From the IMG/VR virus record IMGVR_UViG_3300037258_000748, positions 1-21,085 of that record: 21,085 nt of DNA; one strand, written 5' to 3'. A program made the translations under genes and the position numbers. The DNA is from a virus. Below, in pieces: positions 8,147-14,346 of the stretch. A model generated the notes under the pieces. It was not told the origin of the DNA. It searched no databases and saw only the letters and a list, made by a program, of their open reading frames with translations. How positions within the stretch are numbered: position 1 is the stretch's first letter; each line of letters opens with the position of its first letter.

Positions 8147-8665
8147 TCAAAGGCCCGCGTCCGCGACCGACTTGCTTACCTTCCGCAACAAGGCTGTAAT
8201 CTCAGCTCCCAGCATTCGATGAATCGTTTTCTCGTCGTCCACAGCCGCCAGCATCGGAGCCAGGCGATCCGGCATCGCCATCAGTCCGTCCTTGACGATC
8301 GCGGAGAACGTGGCCGCGTATTCCGAAGCGCGTGCCGCGTCGATCAACTTTCCGGCGCGCTCCTTGTAATCCAGTTCAGCCGTCCGCGCCTGGAAACTCT
8401 CCTTGACCGCTCGTGCCCGCAGGTACGCGGTGACCGGATCTCCTGTGGGCGTCGGAGACTCATGCATCGGAAGCCGCTCCGGCGGGGCAGCAGCTTCACG
8501 GACTGTCTGCCCGGCGAAGGTGTTCTTCGACCACTCCCGGTTGGCGCGCTCCGCATCGATGGTCCCATCGGGTAGCTTCGTGATCCGCTTGGTGGCGATG
8601 GCCTTCTGAACAGCGGTCAGGCTGCATCCGCGCGCCTTTGCGTAAGTCCGTAAAGAGATGCCCAT
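8147..8665 (-). CDS. Terminase small subunit, Nu1-like
   Basis: This 172-aa protein opens with a winged-helix-type DNA-binding segment, 'MGISLRTYAKARGCSLTAVQKAIATKRI' (residues 1-28), like lambda Nu1, which recognises cos and recruits the large subunit. The middle includes a charged helical stretch 'YLRARAVKESFQARTAELDYKERAGKLIDA', matching the oligomerisation region of Nu1-type proteins, and a C-terminal helical part. It lies immediately upstream of the GpA gene. Packaging sites in lambda-type phages often lie just upstream of this gene, so the short region 8666-8760 is where a cos-like site might be, but I could not identify one. Confidence 0.85.
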   Translation of the reverse strand: MGISLRTYAKARGCSLTAVQKAIATKRITKLPDGTIDAERANREWSKNTFAGQTVREAAAPPERLPMHESPTPTGDPVTAYLRARAVKESFQARTAELDYKERAGKLIDAARASEYAATFSAIVKDGLMAMPDRLAPMLAAVDDEKTIHRMLGAEITALLRKVSKSVADAGL

Positions 8666-8760
8666 TCGACGAAGATTCGCCTTGCTTTCCGGTTCAAACG
8701 GAGTGATGAATCGTGGTGCGCGAAGACGCGCAAGCGATTGAATAGAAAGGTATAACCACC

Positions 8761-9189
8761 ATGAAAAACCACGAAGCCACCGAAACCACCCAAGCCGCCG
8801 CCGTTGCGGAACTGGGCGCGCCCGTCGCGCCGGAGAAGGCGTCCCCGAAGAAGGCTGCCACCCAGAAGAAGGGTGCGCCCAAGGGCCAGCAAAAGGCCAA
8901 GGGTGCCAAAGCCAAAACCGCCGCGCCGAAGAAGGCAGCCAAGGCCACGAAGAAGACCGCCAAGCCCGAACGCAAGGCCGCCGCCCCTCGCGCCGAGAGC
9001 AAGGGCGCGAAAATCCTGGACATGATCGCCCGCGCCAAGGGCGCGACCCTTGCCGAGATCATGAAGGCCACGGACTGGCAGGCCCATAGCGTGCGCGGGT
9101 TCATCTCCACCGCCGGGAAAAAGCACAACGTCAAGATCGAATCCTCGAAGAACGACGCGGGCGACCGCGTTTACAAAACCGCCAAGTAG
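8761..9189 (+). CDS. DUF3489 domain protein with histone H1-like tail
   Basis: This 142-aa protein has two parts. Residues about 20-80 are an Ala/Lys/Pro-rich, repetitive tail ('SPKKAATQKKGAPKGQQ', 'APKKAAKATKKTAKP') like histone H1 or bacterial H1-like proteins. Residues about 80-142 carry the DUF3489 domain: 'KILDMIARAKGATLAEIMKA', then 'WQAHSVRGFISTAGKK' and a basic end. DUF3489 proteins are small, probably winged-helix DNA-binding proteins common in prophages and integrated elements. The ATG has AAAGG about 9 nt upstream. It runs opposite to its neighbours, is divergent from the terminase genes and convergent with the methyltransferase group, and a strong hairpin follows its stop. DNA compaction or regulation is an inference. 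Confidence 0.85.
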   Translation: MKNHEATETTQAAAVAELGAPVAPEKASPKKAATQKKGAPKGQQKAKGAKAKTAAPKKAAKATKKTAKPERKAAAPRAESKGAKILDMIARAKGATLAEIMKATDWQAHSVRGFISTAGKKHNVKIESSKNDAGDRVYKTAK

Positions 9190-9208
9190 AAACTTCCCGC
9201 CACCGATG

Positions 9209-9238
9209 CCGCCGCCGGGTTCAACGATCCGGCGGCGG
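9209..9238 (+). terminator. GC-rich hairpin after the DUF3489 gene
   Basis: A perfect 10-bp stem (CCGCCGCCGG at 9209-9218 and CCGGCGGCGG at 9229-9238) with a 10-nt loop starts 20 nt after the DUF3489 stop. It is followed by TT and mixed pyrimidines rather than a long T-run. It also spans the end of the convergent 54-aa gene, so it may act in both directions. The missing U-tract makes strong intrinsic termination uncertain. Confidence 0.55.
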
Positions 9239-9385
9239 TTCTGCTTCCAGAATCCTCAGTTCCGCCGACCAGTCCGATAGCGCCATGCACAGGCCCTCGA
9301 CGTCCGGGTGCCCGGCGATCAACAGCGCTTCAACCTCGGCGATCTCCGCGCGGCACCGGGCCACCTCACGCTGCCACTGCTCCAT
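9221..9385 (-). CDS. Small hypothetical protein (54 aa) coupled to the methyltransferase
   Basis: This short minus-strand frame begins with ATG at 9385, immediately after the TGA of the ParB/methyltransferase gene (TGAATG), and ends at TGA 9221-9223. The protein begins MEQWQREVARCRAEIAEVEA, continues 'ALSDWSAELRILEAEPPPDR', and looks like a short amphipathic or coiled-coil helix pair. Its position right after the methyltransferase stop and phage-like codon use support it being real. I recognise no family. Its last codons lie in the hairpin shared with the convergent DUF3489 gene. Confidence 0.6.
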   Translation of the reverse strand: MEQWQREVARCRAEIAEVEALLIAGHPDVEGLCMALSDWSAELRILEAEPPPDR

Positions 9386-10735
9386 TCATGTCGTAGTGTT
9401 CATTCTTTCGGCTTTCACTTGCTCAAACGTCCGACCATCGCCATCGAGCGTTGCTTCTTGGCCGGTGAGCCGCTGCCATCGCTCAACCACGACATCGACG
9501 TATTTCGGATCGAGCTCCAGCCCGTAGCAGACGCGCTCGGTCAGTTCAGCCGCGGCGAGTGTAGTGCCGCTGCCGAGAAACGGTTCGTACACTAATTCGC
9601 CGAGCCTGGTGTGATTCAGAATCGGTCGCCGCATCAGCGCGACGGGTTTCTGCGTCGGATGATCGAGCTTCTCCTCATCCGACCCACCCATAATAAATTT
9701 CGGCGACGGCGAATCCCAGATGGTAGAGTTCTCGCCGGGCTTCCCGTACCACGGCGCGTTCTTCTTTCGGACGTACCAACAGGGCTCGTGCTGGAACCAG
9801 TAGTGCGTTCTCGTGAGCACAGTCCGTCCCTTGTTCCAGATGATCTGCTGGTGATGTAGAAAGCCAATTCGCAGCAAGCCATCGAGAACCTCGCGCGTGA
9901 ACTTTGATGCGTGCCAGACGTAGGCCACCTCGAGGCTCGGCACCAGCGCGAAGGCTTCCGACCAATCCGCGCGCGTGTCGCCCGAGATTTCCGTTTGCGT
10001 GTGACCCTCAGTCCGGTGCTTCATGTAGCTCGCCTCGGCGGGTCCGCAACCATTCAGCCCGGCGCGATCGCGCCACTCGGAATCAAGCTCAATTCCATAG
10101 GGAGGGTCCGTCACCATCAGGAACGGTTTGCGATCACCGAGCAACCGGGCCACCGCCTCGGGGCTGGTAGAATTGCCGCAGAGGACGCGGTGTTGACGAC
10201 GCGGATCGCCGCAGAGCCACAGGTCGCCGAGCCGGGTGACGGGCGCGACCGGCGGCAGCGAAACCAGATCCTCTTCCCCGCTCGTTTCCTCGGCTGGGAA
10301 CAGGTAGGCGTTAAGTTCATCCTGATCGAATCCTGTTAAGGCAAGATCGAAGTCGCTGTCCAGTTCTTGGATGCTCTGAAGTTCCGGCCCGATCAGATCC
10401 AGATCCCAAGTCGCTTCGTCGTGGGACCGGTTGTCCATCAGCCGGTACGCCTTCACCTGGCCGGGCGTGAGATCGAGCGCGACGTGCACGGGAACCTCGG
10501 TCATCGCCATCGACTGGGCGGCCAGCAGACGGACGTGGCCGACGATAATCACGCCGTCGGCATCGACCACGATCGGCTGACGCCACCCAAAGGCTCGAAT
10601 GGAGGAAGCGACCTTCTCAACTGCCGACGCAGGAATCACCCGGGCATTGTTCGGATACGGAGTGACTCGGCCAATCAGCCACCACTCGACGGCGAACGCC
10701 GGGGACTCCGGTTTGGTTTGATTGGGGCGGCGCAT
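9386..10735 (-). CDS. ParB-domain / DNA methyltransferase fusion (beta-class N6/N4 type)
   Basis: This 449-aa protein has two domains. Residues about 12-100 are ParB/sulfiredoxin-like: 'RVTPYPNNARVIPASAVEKVASSIRAFGWRQPIVVD' followed by 'GHVRLLAAQ' (66-74). Residues about 170-425 are a DNA methyltransferase of the N4-cytosine/N6-adenine family, with catalytic motif DPPY at 210-213 and the S-adenosylmethionine motif FLGSGTT at 386-392. This order (DPPY before FxGxGT) is the beta class. 'DHPTQKP' at 359-365 is a typical linker motif. Such fusions are common in phages and probably protect phage DNA from host restriction; no restriction gene is adjacent. ATG 10735 is chosen over an in-frame TTG at 10762. 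Target sequence and the substrate base are unknown. Confidence 0.9.
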   Translation of the reverse strand: MRRPNQTKPESPAFAVEWWLIGRVTPYPNNARVIPASAVEKVASSIRAFGWRQPIVVDADGVIIVGHVRLLAAQSMAMTEVPVHVALDLTPGQVKAYRLMDNRSHDEATWDLDLIGPELQSIQELDSDFDLALTGFDQDELNAYLFPAEETSGEEDLVSLPPVAPVTRLGDLWLCGDPRRQHRVLCGNSTSPEAVARLLGDRKPFLMVTDPPYGIELDSEWRDRAGLNGCGPAEASYMKHRTEGHTQTEISGDTRADWSEAFALVPSLEVAYVWHASKFTREVLDGLLRIGFLHHQQIIWNKGRTVLTRTHYWFQHEPCWYVRKKNAPWYGKPGENSTIWDSPSPKFIMGGSDEEKLDHPTQKPVALMRRPILNHTRLGELVYEPFLGSGTTLAAAELTERVCYGLELDPKYVDVVVERWQRLTGQEATLDGDGRTFEQVKAERMNTTT

Positions 10736-10822
10736 GGGTGACAACTTCAACGGGGGTGACAACCTGGTAAAATCAAGCCCGATCTCGAAGAATCAATGCT
10801 TTAAGAGCAGGGTGACAACCTG
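10736..10822. repeat. Three direct copies of GGGTGACAAC upstream of the methyltransferase gene
   Basis: GGGTGACAAC occurs at 10736-10745, 10754-10763 and 10810-10819. The last two copies extend to the same 13 bases (GGGTGACAACCTG, 10754-10766 and 10810-10822). The first copy abuts the methyltransferase ATG. Start-to-start spacings are 18 and 56 bp. This may be an operator or repeated binding site for a regulator, possibly the ParB-domain protein itself, but that is a guess. Confidence 0.6.
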
Positions 10823-10837
10823 AAAATCGGCTGCTAA

Positions 10838-11074
10838 CTAGGCAGACTGCGCCGCCATTCGACCCGCGGCCGCCGCCTCCAAAGTCAGGTCCCTGAAATG
10901 GCCCGCCGCCATGCCGGGGACGCTACCCGTTCGCGCCCGTGTGGCCCGTGTCGCGCCGTCTGGCTCGGGGTTGGCTGGTTGGGCCACTGAGTTCGTCGGG
11001 CGCGCCTGGCCGCCACGGAACGCGCCCCGCATCCGGGCGATATGCCGCGCACCTATTTGTCGTCGGGCCTTCAC
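10838..11074 (-). CDS. Small basic hypothetical protein (78 aa)
   Basis: The frame starts with GTG at 11074, which overlaps the TGA of the upstream gene by 4 nt (GTGA), and ends at TAG 10838-10840. The protein begins (M)KARRQIGARHIARMRGAF and ends 'HFRDLTLEAAAAGRMAAQSA'; it is Arg-rich at the N-terminus with a low-complexity middle. The overlapping start is the main evidence for reality. I recognise no family. It lies between the 112-aa gene and the methyltransferase and is probably co-transcribed with both. Confidence 0.5.
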   Translation of the reverse strand: MKARRQIGARHIARMRGAFRGGQARPTNSVAQPANPEPDGATRATRARTGSVPGMAAGHFRDLTLEAAAAGRMAAQSA

Positions 11075-11409
11075 GGAACTATACAATCCGCAACCACTTG
11101 CAGGAAGACGCCGCGGGTCGCAACCGGCATGCCGTCGTCGTCCCGTCCATCTACCCGGCGAAGCCTCCAGCACTGCTGGCCGCTGTCGAGCTTTTGAAGG
11201 AAGCTATATCGCGTGCCCGCTTGCGCGTGGGTCTCGACCGGGTTTCCGCCGTCCTCCTGGCAAAGCCAGATTGCCCGCAGCTGTTTCTTCCGCCCGTATG
11301 AAGCCTTCACGTATCCACCAGCCACCAGCCGCTCCGCTGCCTCGAGCGTTCGGAATCCAAGCGATCGGCCATCAGCCGCGTAGAACGGGATCTGGTCAGG
11401 AGCTTTCAT
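11071..11409 (-). CDS. Conserved-looking hypothetical protein (112 aa)
   Basis: The ATG at 11409 gives a 112-aa protein beginning MKAPDQIPFYAADGRSLGFR, with 'TLEAAERLVAGGYVKASYGRKKQLRAIWL' in the middle and 'CWRLRRVDGRDDDGMPVATRGVFLQVV' at the end. It is soluble and mixed alpha/beta in appearance, with two cysteines that are too far apart for an obvious metal site. I do not recognise a named family. It is the first gene downstream of the predicted promoter at 11540-11569 and overlaps the next gene by 4 nt. An in-frame TTG at 11433 would add eight residues but lacks a ribosome site. Confidence 0.7.
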   Translation of the reverse strand: MKAPDQIPFYAADGRSLGFRTLEAAERLVAGGYVKASYGRKKQLRAIWLCQEDGGNPVETHAQAGTRYSFLQKLDSGQQCWRLRRVDGRDDDGMPVATRGVFLQVVADCIVP

Positions 11410-11451
11410 CGGGGCACACTTCGGATAACGCAAGGAAGGGAGAGAGTTTTG

Positions 11452-11469
11452 CGAGAGTCCCGTCTCTCG
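11452..11469. repeat. Short inverted repeat in the leader of the 112-aa gene
   Basis: CGAGAG (11452-11457) and CTCTCG (11464-11469) form a 6-bp stem with a 6-nt loop, between the predicted promoter and the ATG at 11409. It could be an operator or a leader hairpin. Confidence 0.35.
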
Positions 11470-11539
11470 GTATTACCTTTGGAGTGATCCTACGGAGGGT
11501 GCGCTTTGCGCTAGCCTATCGAACCGGACCTTCACCGTA

Positions 11540-11569
11540 AATATACGCAGCGCGTGGAAAAAGTGTAAA
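11540..11569 (-). promoter_or_regulatory. Predicted sigma70-type promoter for the 112-aa/78-aa/methyltransferase group
   Basis: On the minus strand, TTTACA (11564-11569) and TATATT (11540-11545) are separated by 18 bp, each matching 5 of 6 consensus bases. It reads toward the 112-aa gene, leaving a leader of about 125 nt that contains a small inverted repeat. It lies between the transposon and these genes, so it could keep them expressed despite the insertion. Confidence 0.5.
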
Positions 11570-11626
11570 CCGCACGCGAATCGCTTTTTCGTTCTTCCGT
11601 ACCCGGCCGCCCGCTGCCGCATCAAC

Positions 11627-11667
11627 CTGATGGGCTGACGGGTCTGACGGCACTTCTTCAAAAACTC
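11627..11667. repeat. Left arm of a large inverted repeat split by the transposon
   Basis: CTGATGGG (11627-11634), CTGACGGGTCTGACG (11635-11649) and TTCAAAAACT (11657-11666) recur in inverted order beyond the other transposon end as AGTTTTTGAA (14397-14406), CGTCAGACCCGTCAG (14414-14428) and CCCATCAG (14440-14447). Before insertion the arms would have been separated only by a loop of about 30 nt. Confidence 0.7.
11660..11667. repeat. Target site duplication, left copy
   Basis: AAAAACTC directly abuts the left terminal inverted repeat and is repeated exactly at 14367-14374 next to the right one. An 8-bp duplication is within the range known for the IS1 family. Confidence 0.93.
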
Positions 11668-11687
11668 GGTAGTGGGTCAGTTTGAAA
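11668..11687 (+). repeat. Left terminal inverted repeat
   Basis: GGTAGTGGGTCAGTTTGAAA, identical over 20 bp to the complement of 14347-14366. Matching stops just after this point. Confidence 0.93.
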
Positions 11688-11719
11688 AATCTCGCGCGGA
11701 GTTTGGCCGGCGGATTGCC

Positions 11720-11896
11720 TTACTTCGGAACGCTGAAGATTGCGATCCGGTTGGTGCCAATGTTGATGGTTTCGAGTAGTGTTCCGACGAACACCCGCTT
11801 TCTCCCGGTCACTTTAGCAAGCCTCCAGCCGGTTCCCTTAGTCATCCGTTCGCCCTTCTTCGCCTTCTGCCCCTTGATAGTAATTTCGCTCGCCAT
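11720..11896 (-). CDS. Small basic passenger protein (58 aa)
   Basis: The ATG at 11896 opens a 58-codon frame ending at TAA 11720-11722, with GGAG about 11 nt upstream. The protein begins MASEITIKGQKAKKGERMTK and ends 'VFVGTLLETINIGTNRIAIFSVPK'; it is strongly basic in the first half and beta-like in the second. I do not recognise a family. It is divergent from the Ntn hydrolase gene with about 140 nt between them, an arrangement often seen when one gene regulates the other, but no DNA-binding fold can be claimed. Confidence 0.55.
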   Translation of the reverse strand: MASEITIKGQKAKKGERMTKGTGWRLAKVTGRKRVFVGTLLETINIGTNRIAIFSVPK

Positions 11897-12010
11897 TTGA
11901 ATTAGGTCTCCAATAGAATTGTTGCAAAACAGAATCCAGCAATCGTATCACGTGCCGATGGTCTGGCGTCTGCCTGCACGTCCACACTTTCGGCCTGCCC
12001 CACAGCGATA

Positions 12011-12031
12011 TCCTTGGATAGTATCCAAGGA
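12011..12031 (+). promoter_or_regulatory. Perfect palindrome covering the Shine-Dalgarno of the Ntn hydrolase gene
   Basis: TCCTTGGATA (12011-12020) and TATCCAAGGA (12022-12031) are exact inverted repeats around a single G. The right arm contains AAGGA of the ribosome site (AAGGAG, 12027-12032) for the GTG at 12039. As DNA it would make a good operator. As RNA the arms could pair, although a one-base loop would force the inner pairs open, and would hide the ribosome site. Confidence 0.7.
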
Positions 12032-12038
12032 GAAATCC

Positions 12039-12908
12039 GTGACGATTATTGCGGGGTTCCATGTTCAAAACGGCATCCTTCTAGCTGCCGACACGATGTA
12101 CACAGGGGGAACCAAAGTCCACCAGCCGAAACTCTTTGGTTACACACTTAACGCGAATACCATTGAGTCTTGCTCGCTCGTATTCGCATTGGCGGGGCAT
12201 GAGAATTACGGAAAAATGGCCATCGACGATTGCGTCGAGGAAATTCTGGGGTGCGAGCCAAAGCATCGAACGATGAAGGCGATTAAAAAGGCGCTCCGTA
12301 AGGCGGTCAAGGCGATCAATGATGAATACGTAGACACCCGTACGGACCCTGCCGAGAAAGAGGCGGCCAAGTTTGATCTAATCATTGGGGCGTGGCTGCC
12401 CCTTGCTGGTGGCCTCCAGATGTTTAAGAGCAGCGGCCCTGCCGTCCTCCCGGCGGGGCTGTATCATTGCGCGGGAATCGGCGCGTATCTGGGAGATTAC
12501 TTGATGCGCAACGTCGTCAGCCAGTCAATGAATCTAAAAGCTGCTGCGCTTCTAGCGATACAAGCGCTTGGTGCTGCAAAGACGTACGATTCAAATTGCG
12601 GGGGCGATACCCAGTTCATGACAATCTCCCCAGGTGGAGGACTAAGCCCCGTTGTTCCCTACACAATTCATAATTCGGAGTCGTACATCTCGCAATTCGA
12701 GTCATTCTCCCGCAGGCTTTTGTTCAACGTTGGCGATGCAGATATGAGCGATGCTGATTTCGAAGCATGGCTAACAGCTTTCACTGATCACGTGAGGGTA
12801 ATTAGGAGACTATGGAAAGGCCAAGGCTGGGCTGAACTGAATCAGCAACTCGCCAAACTTAGGGCAACAGCGCCACCAAATCCTCCACAGCCCACAAGCG
12901 ATCAGTAA
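12039..12908 (+). CDS. Proteasome-type Ntn hydrolase (transposon passenger)
   Basis: This 289-aa protein starts (M)TIIAGFHVQNGILLAADT. With the initiator Met removed, the new N-terminus is Thr1; Asp falls at 17 and Lys at 30, close to the Thr1/Asp17/Lys33 catalytic set of proteasome beta subunits and HslV. Later stretches also match that fold: 'LVFALAGHENYGKMAIDD', 'DLIIGAWLPLAGGLQMF', 'YHCAGIGAYLGDYLM' and 'MNLKAAALLAIQAL...GGDTQFMTISPGG'. The GTG at 12039 is chosen because AAGGAG precedes it by 6 nt and because it puts Thr at position 2; the frame is open to 11919 but the extension has no coding character. The C-terminal tail (from about 215) is extra compared with HslV. No unfoldase ATPase gene is nearby. 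Its 3' end overlaps the convergent transposase by 50 bp. Protease activity is inferred. Confidence 0.8.
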   Translation: MTIIAGFHVQNGILLAADTMYTGGTKVHQPKLFGYTLNANTIESCSLVFALAGHENYGKMAIDDCVEEILGCEPKHRTMKAIKKALRKAVKAINDEYVDTRTDPAEKEAAKFDLIIGAWLPLAGGLQMFKSSGPAVLPAGLYHCAGIGAYLGDYLMRNVVSQSMNLKAAALLAIQALGAAKTYDSNCGGDTQFMTISPGGGLSPVVPYTIHNSESYISQFESFSRRLLFNVGDADMSDADFEAWLTAFTDHVRVIRRLWKGQGWAELNQQLAKLRATAPPNPPQPTSDQ

Positions 12909-13683
12909 TACCCGCTGCCATCGCAGGCGAGACCCTGAGGGTCTGATGCTGCCTTACGTAGTTGTAGTACATCGTGTGAATCGCGACAGTCGCGATGTGA
13001 TTCTCAAGCTTCTTTGAAAAGGCGTTTGTTAAACGCGTGAAGCGGCGCATCGACATTCTCATTGTGAGGTTCTGGCGCTCGATATAGCTGGTGCTGATGT
13101 GGCGCGGCTCGGGCTTGCCGCTAATTGCCTTTGGCTCACAGCCAATGCACGTTGCGGGGCTGTAGCGCTTCTGTGGTTCCGCTGATTCTCCGTAAACCTT
13201 AATCAGCATGGCATAATCGATTTGCTCTCCGAATGCAGCGTCAACAGCGGTGAGATAGAGCTTGAGGCCGTCGGTAGTAAGTTGCACCCGATTCTTGAGA
13301 CGGCCTGCGAGGTCCTGAATAAACTGGGTTGCGGTCGCCGGGTCACGTTTACCAATTAGCCACGAACAGATAAGTTTCGAGTCGGCATCAATTGCGACAA
13401 AGGTCCAAGCATCGCCGCAAAACTTCTCAGCGGACATTGCCGGAGTGACATTCTTTTCCTTAGCCGCAATAAACGACCAAAGTTCGTCGCACTGAATCCG
13501 CTTGGCATTCAGGTTCACCAAGTTTTTATCAAGGTAGTCCGCACAAGCCGCGCCGAGTTCCACCAGCAGCTTCGCGATTGTGTTTTTCGATGCTCCCGTC
13601 ATGCGGACGGTAGAGCGAATCGAGCAGCCTTCAACTAGGGCGGTTACGATCTGCACTCGCTTGTCTTTGGCTAGCTTGTTCAT
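12859..13683 (-). CDS. IS1-family transposase (single ORF, DDE)
   Basis: This intact 274-aa transposase has an N-terminal helix-turn-helix part, 'RVQIVTALVEGCSIRSTVRMTGASKNTIAKLL' (9-40), and a DDE catalytic core with D66 in 'RIQCDELWSF', D138 in 'LTTDGLKLYL' and E202 in 'SYIERQNLTMR'. This is the layout of the IS1-family branch that makes transposase from one uninterrupted ORF rather than by frameshifting. The start at 13683 follows a good promoter so closely that the transcript may be leaderless. The 3' end overlaps the convergent Ntn hydrolase gene. With perfect ends and a full catalytic set the element may still be able to move. Confidence 0.93.
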   Translation of the reverse strand: MNKLAKDKRVQIVTALVEGCSIRSTVRMTGASKNTIAKLLVELGAACADYLDKNLVNLNAKRIQCDELWSFIAAKEKNVTPAMSAEKFCGDAWTFVAIDADSKLICSWLIGKRDPATATQFIQDLAGRLKNRVQLTTDGLKLYLTAVDAAFGEQIDYAMLIKVYGESAEPQKRYSPATCIGCEPKAISGKPEPRHISTSYIERQNLTMRMSMRRFTRLTNAFSKKLENHIATVAIHTMYYNYVRQHQTLRVSPAMAAGITDRLWAVEDLVALLP

Positions 13684-13689
13684 ACTCTT

Positions 13690-13719
13690 ATTCTAGCTCA
13701 GTCAAGCATGAAAGGTCAA
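13690..13719 (-). promoter_or_regulatory. Predicted promoter of the transposase gene
   Basis: TTGACC (13714-13719) and TAGAAT (13690-13695) on the minus strand are 18 bp apart, each 5 of 6 to consensus. Transcription would start about 7 nt after the -10 box, at or within a base or two of the transposase ATG (13683), implying little or no leader. Confidence 0.5.
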
Positions 13720-13772
13720 GTAGAAAATGCAGGAAAAATCAGCGGCGGAGAATTACGCTTGCGTGGATCTGT

Positions 13773-14042
13773 CTAGCTATCTGAAGAGGAGTGCGGAGCT
13801 TTTGTGCGCGCTGTTGCGTTTCGCAAGAAGTCGCGAAGAAACGCAAGTGAGTCAGGGCCCCGAGGAACGGATTGAGTCAACGCCACGTCTGTCTTCTTGA
13901 GTTCTATCTCGAAGTCCTCTTTCGTTAGATTGAGGCGCGTCGTTACGAGCCGTTCCAGGGTGGCTATGCGAACGGTAGTGGCCTGAATCCAGAGGTACAG
14001 ATCACCGATAAGGCCAGCGATTTCCTTATCTGTAGGATTCAT
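13773..14042 (-). CDS. Small helical passenger protein (89 aa)
   Basis: The ATG at 14042 overlaps the TGA of the 86-aa gene by 4 nt (ATGA) and the frame ends at TAG 13773-13775. The protein begins MNPTDKEIAGLIGDLYLWIQ, followed by 'TVRIATLERLVTTRLNLTKEDFEIELKKTD', and is predicted to be mostly helical with a heptad-like stretch that could form a coiled coil. The coupling suggests it works with the 86-aa basic protein. It lies just upstream of the transposase gene on the same strand. I recognise no named family. Confidence 0.7.
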   Translation of the reverse strand: MNPTDKEIAGLIGDLYLWIQATTVRIATLERLVTTRLNLTKEDFEIELKKTDVALTQSVPRGPDSLAFLRDFLRNATARTKAPHSSSDS

Positions 14043-14299
14043 TTTTTCTCCCACCGCGTCTTTGCCGCTTTAGCCGCGATCTGGGAGCGCTTGCGCGGTC
14101 CAAGCGCAGCGGCGCGGGCGATACCACCCTTGAGGCCACCGAGACGGCCTAGGGCTACGGCGTGCGGATTCTTGGATGGATCTACTGGCTTGGCGTCTTC
14201 CCGTGGATCGTACTTTGGGGCTTGGCCGGTGGCTTCTTGGATTATCTGGTAGGCGAGCTGGTTAGGGTCGCGGGGGCGTTTGCTTGAGCGCTCGGACAT
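14039..14299 (-). CDS. Small basic KGG-like passenger protein (86 aa)
   Basis: The protein begins MSERSSKRPRDPNQLAYQII and carries a glycine/basic motif in 'AVALGRLGGLKGGIARAAAL' followed by 'GPRKRSQIAAKAAKTRWEKK'. This pattern resembles small KGG-motif proteins encoded on many plasmids and transposons. It is likely a nucleic-acid-binding or regulatory protein, but the function is unknown. GGAGG lies 4 nt before the ATG at 14299. It is the first gene inside the right terminal repeat and overlaps the 89-aa gene, so the pair forms a two-gene unit upstream of transposase. Confidence 0.75.
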   Translation of the reverse strand: MSERSSKRPRDPNQLAYQIIQEATGQAPKYDPREDAKPVDPSKNPHAVALGRLGGLKGGIARAAALGPRKRSQIAAKAAKTRWEKK

Positions 14300-14346
14300 G
14301 ATGCCTCCAGTATGGCAAGCCCCACACCGAAGTCAAGATGTGGAAA

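Noticed and set aside
8666-8760. Possible cos packaging site upstream of the small terminase gene
   Set aside because: The position is right, but no symmetric nicking site or repeated binding boxes could be seen.
8811-8990. Tandem repeat or CRISPR-like array
   Set aside because: The repetition is codon-level (AAG/GCC) from the Lys/Ala-rich tail, with no regular spacer structure.
8617-9126. 169-aa and 146-aa minus-strand frames rich in Gly/Leu/Phe/Ala
   Set aside because: They are the antisense image of the Lys/Ala-rich DUF3489 tail; apparent hydrophobic segments come from complementing AAG and GCC codons.
10911-11540. 209-aa plus-strand frame
   Set aside because: Low-complexity Arg/Pro/Ala composition, no ribosome site, and it opposes the coupled 112-aa and 78-aa genes and their promoter.
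11919-12038. 40-codon N-terminal extension of the Ntn hydrolase
   Set aside because: No ribosome site, it reads through the palindrome, and it would bury the Thr that should be N-terminal.
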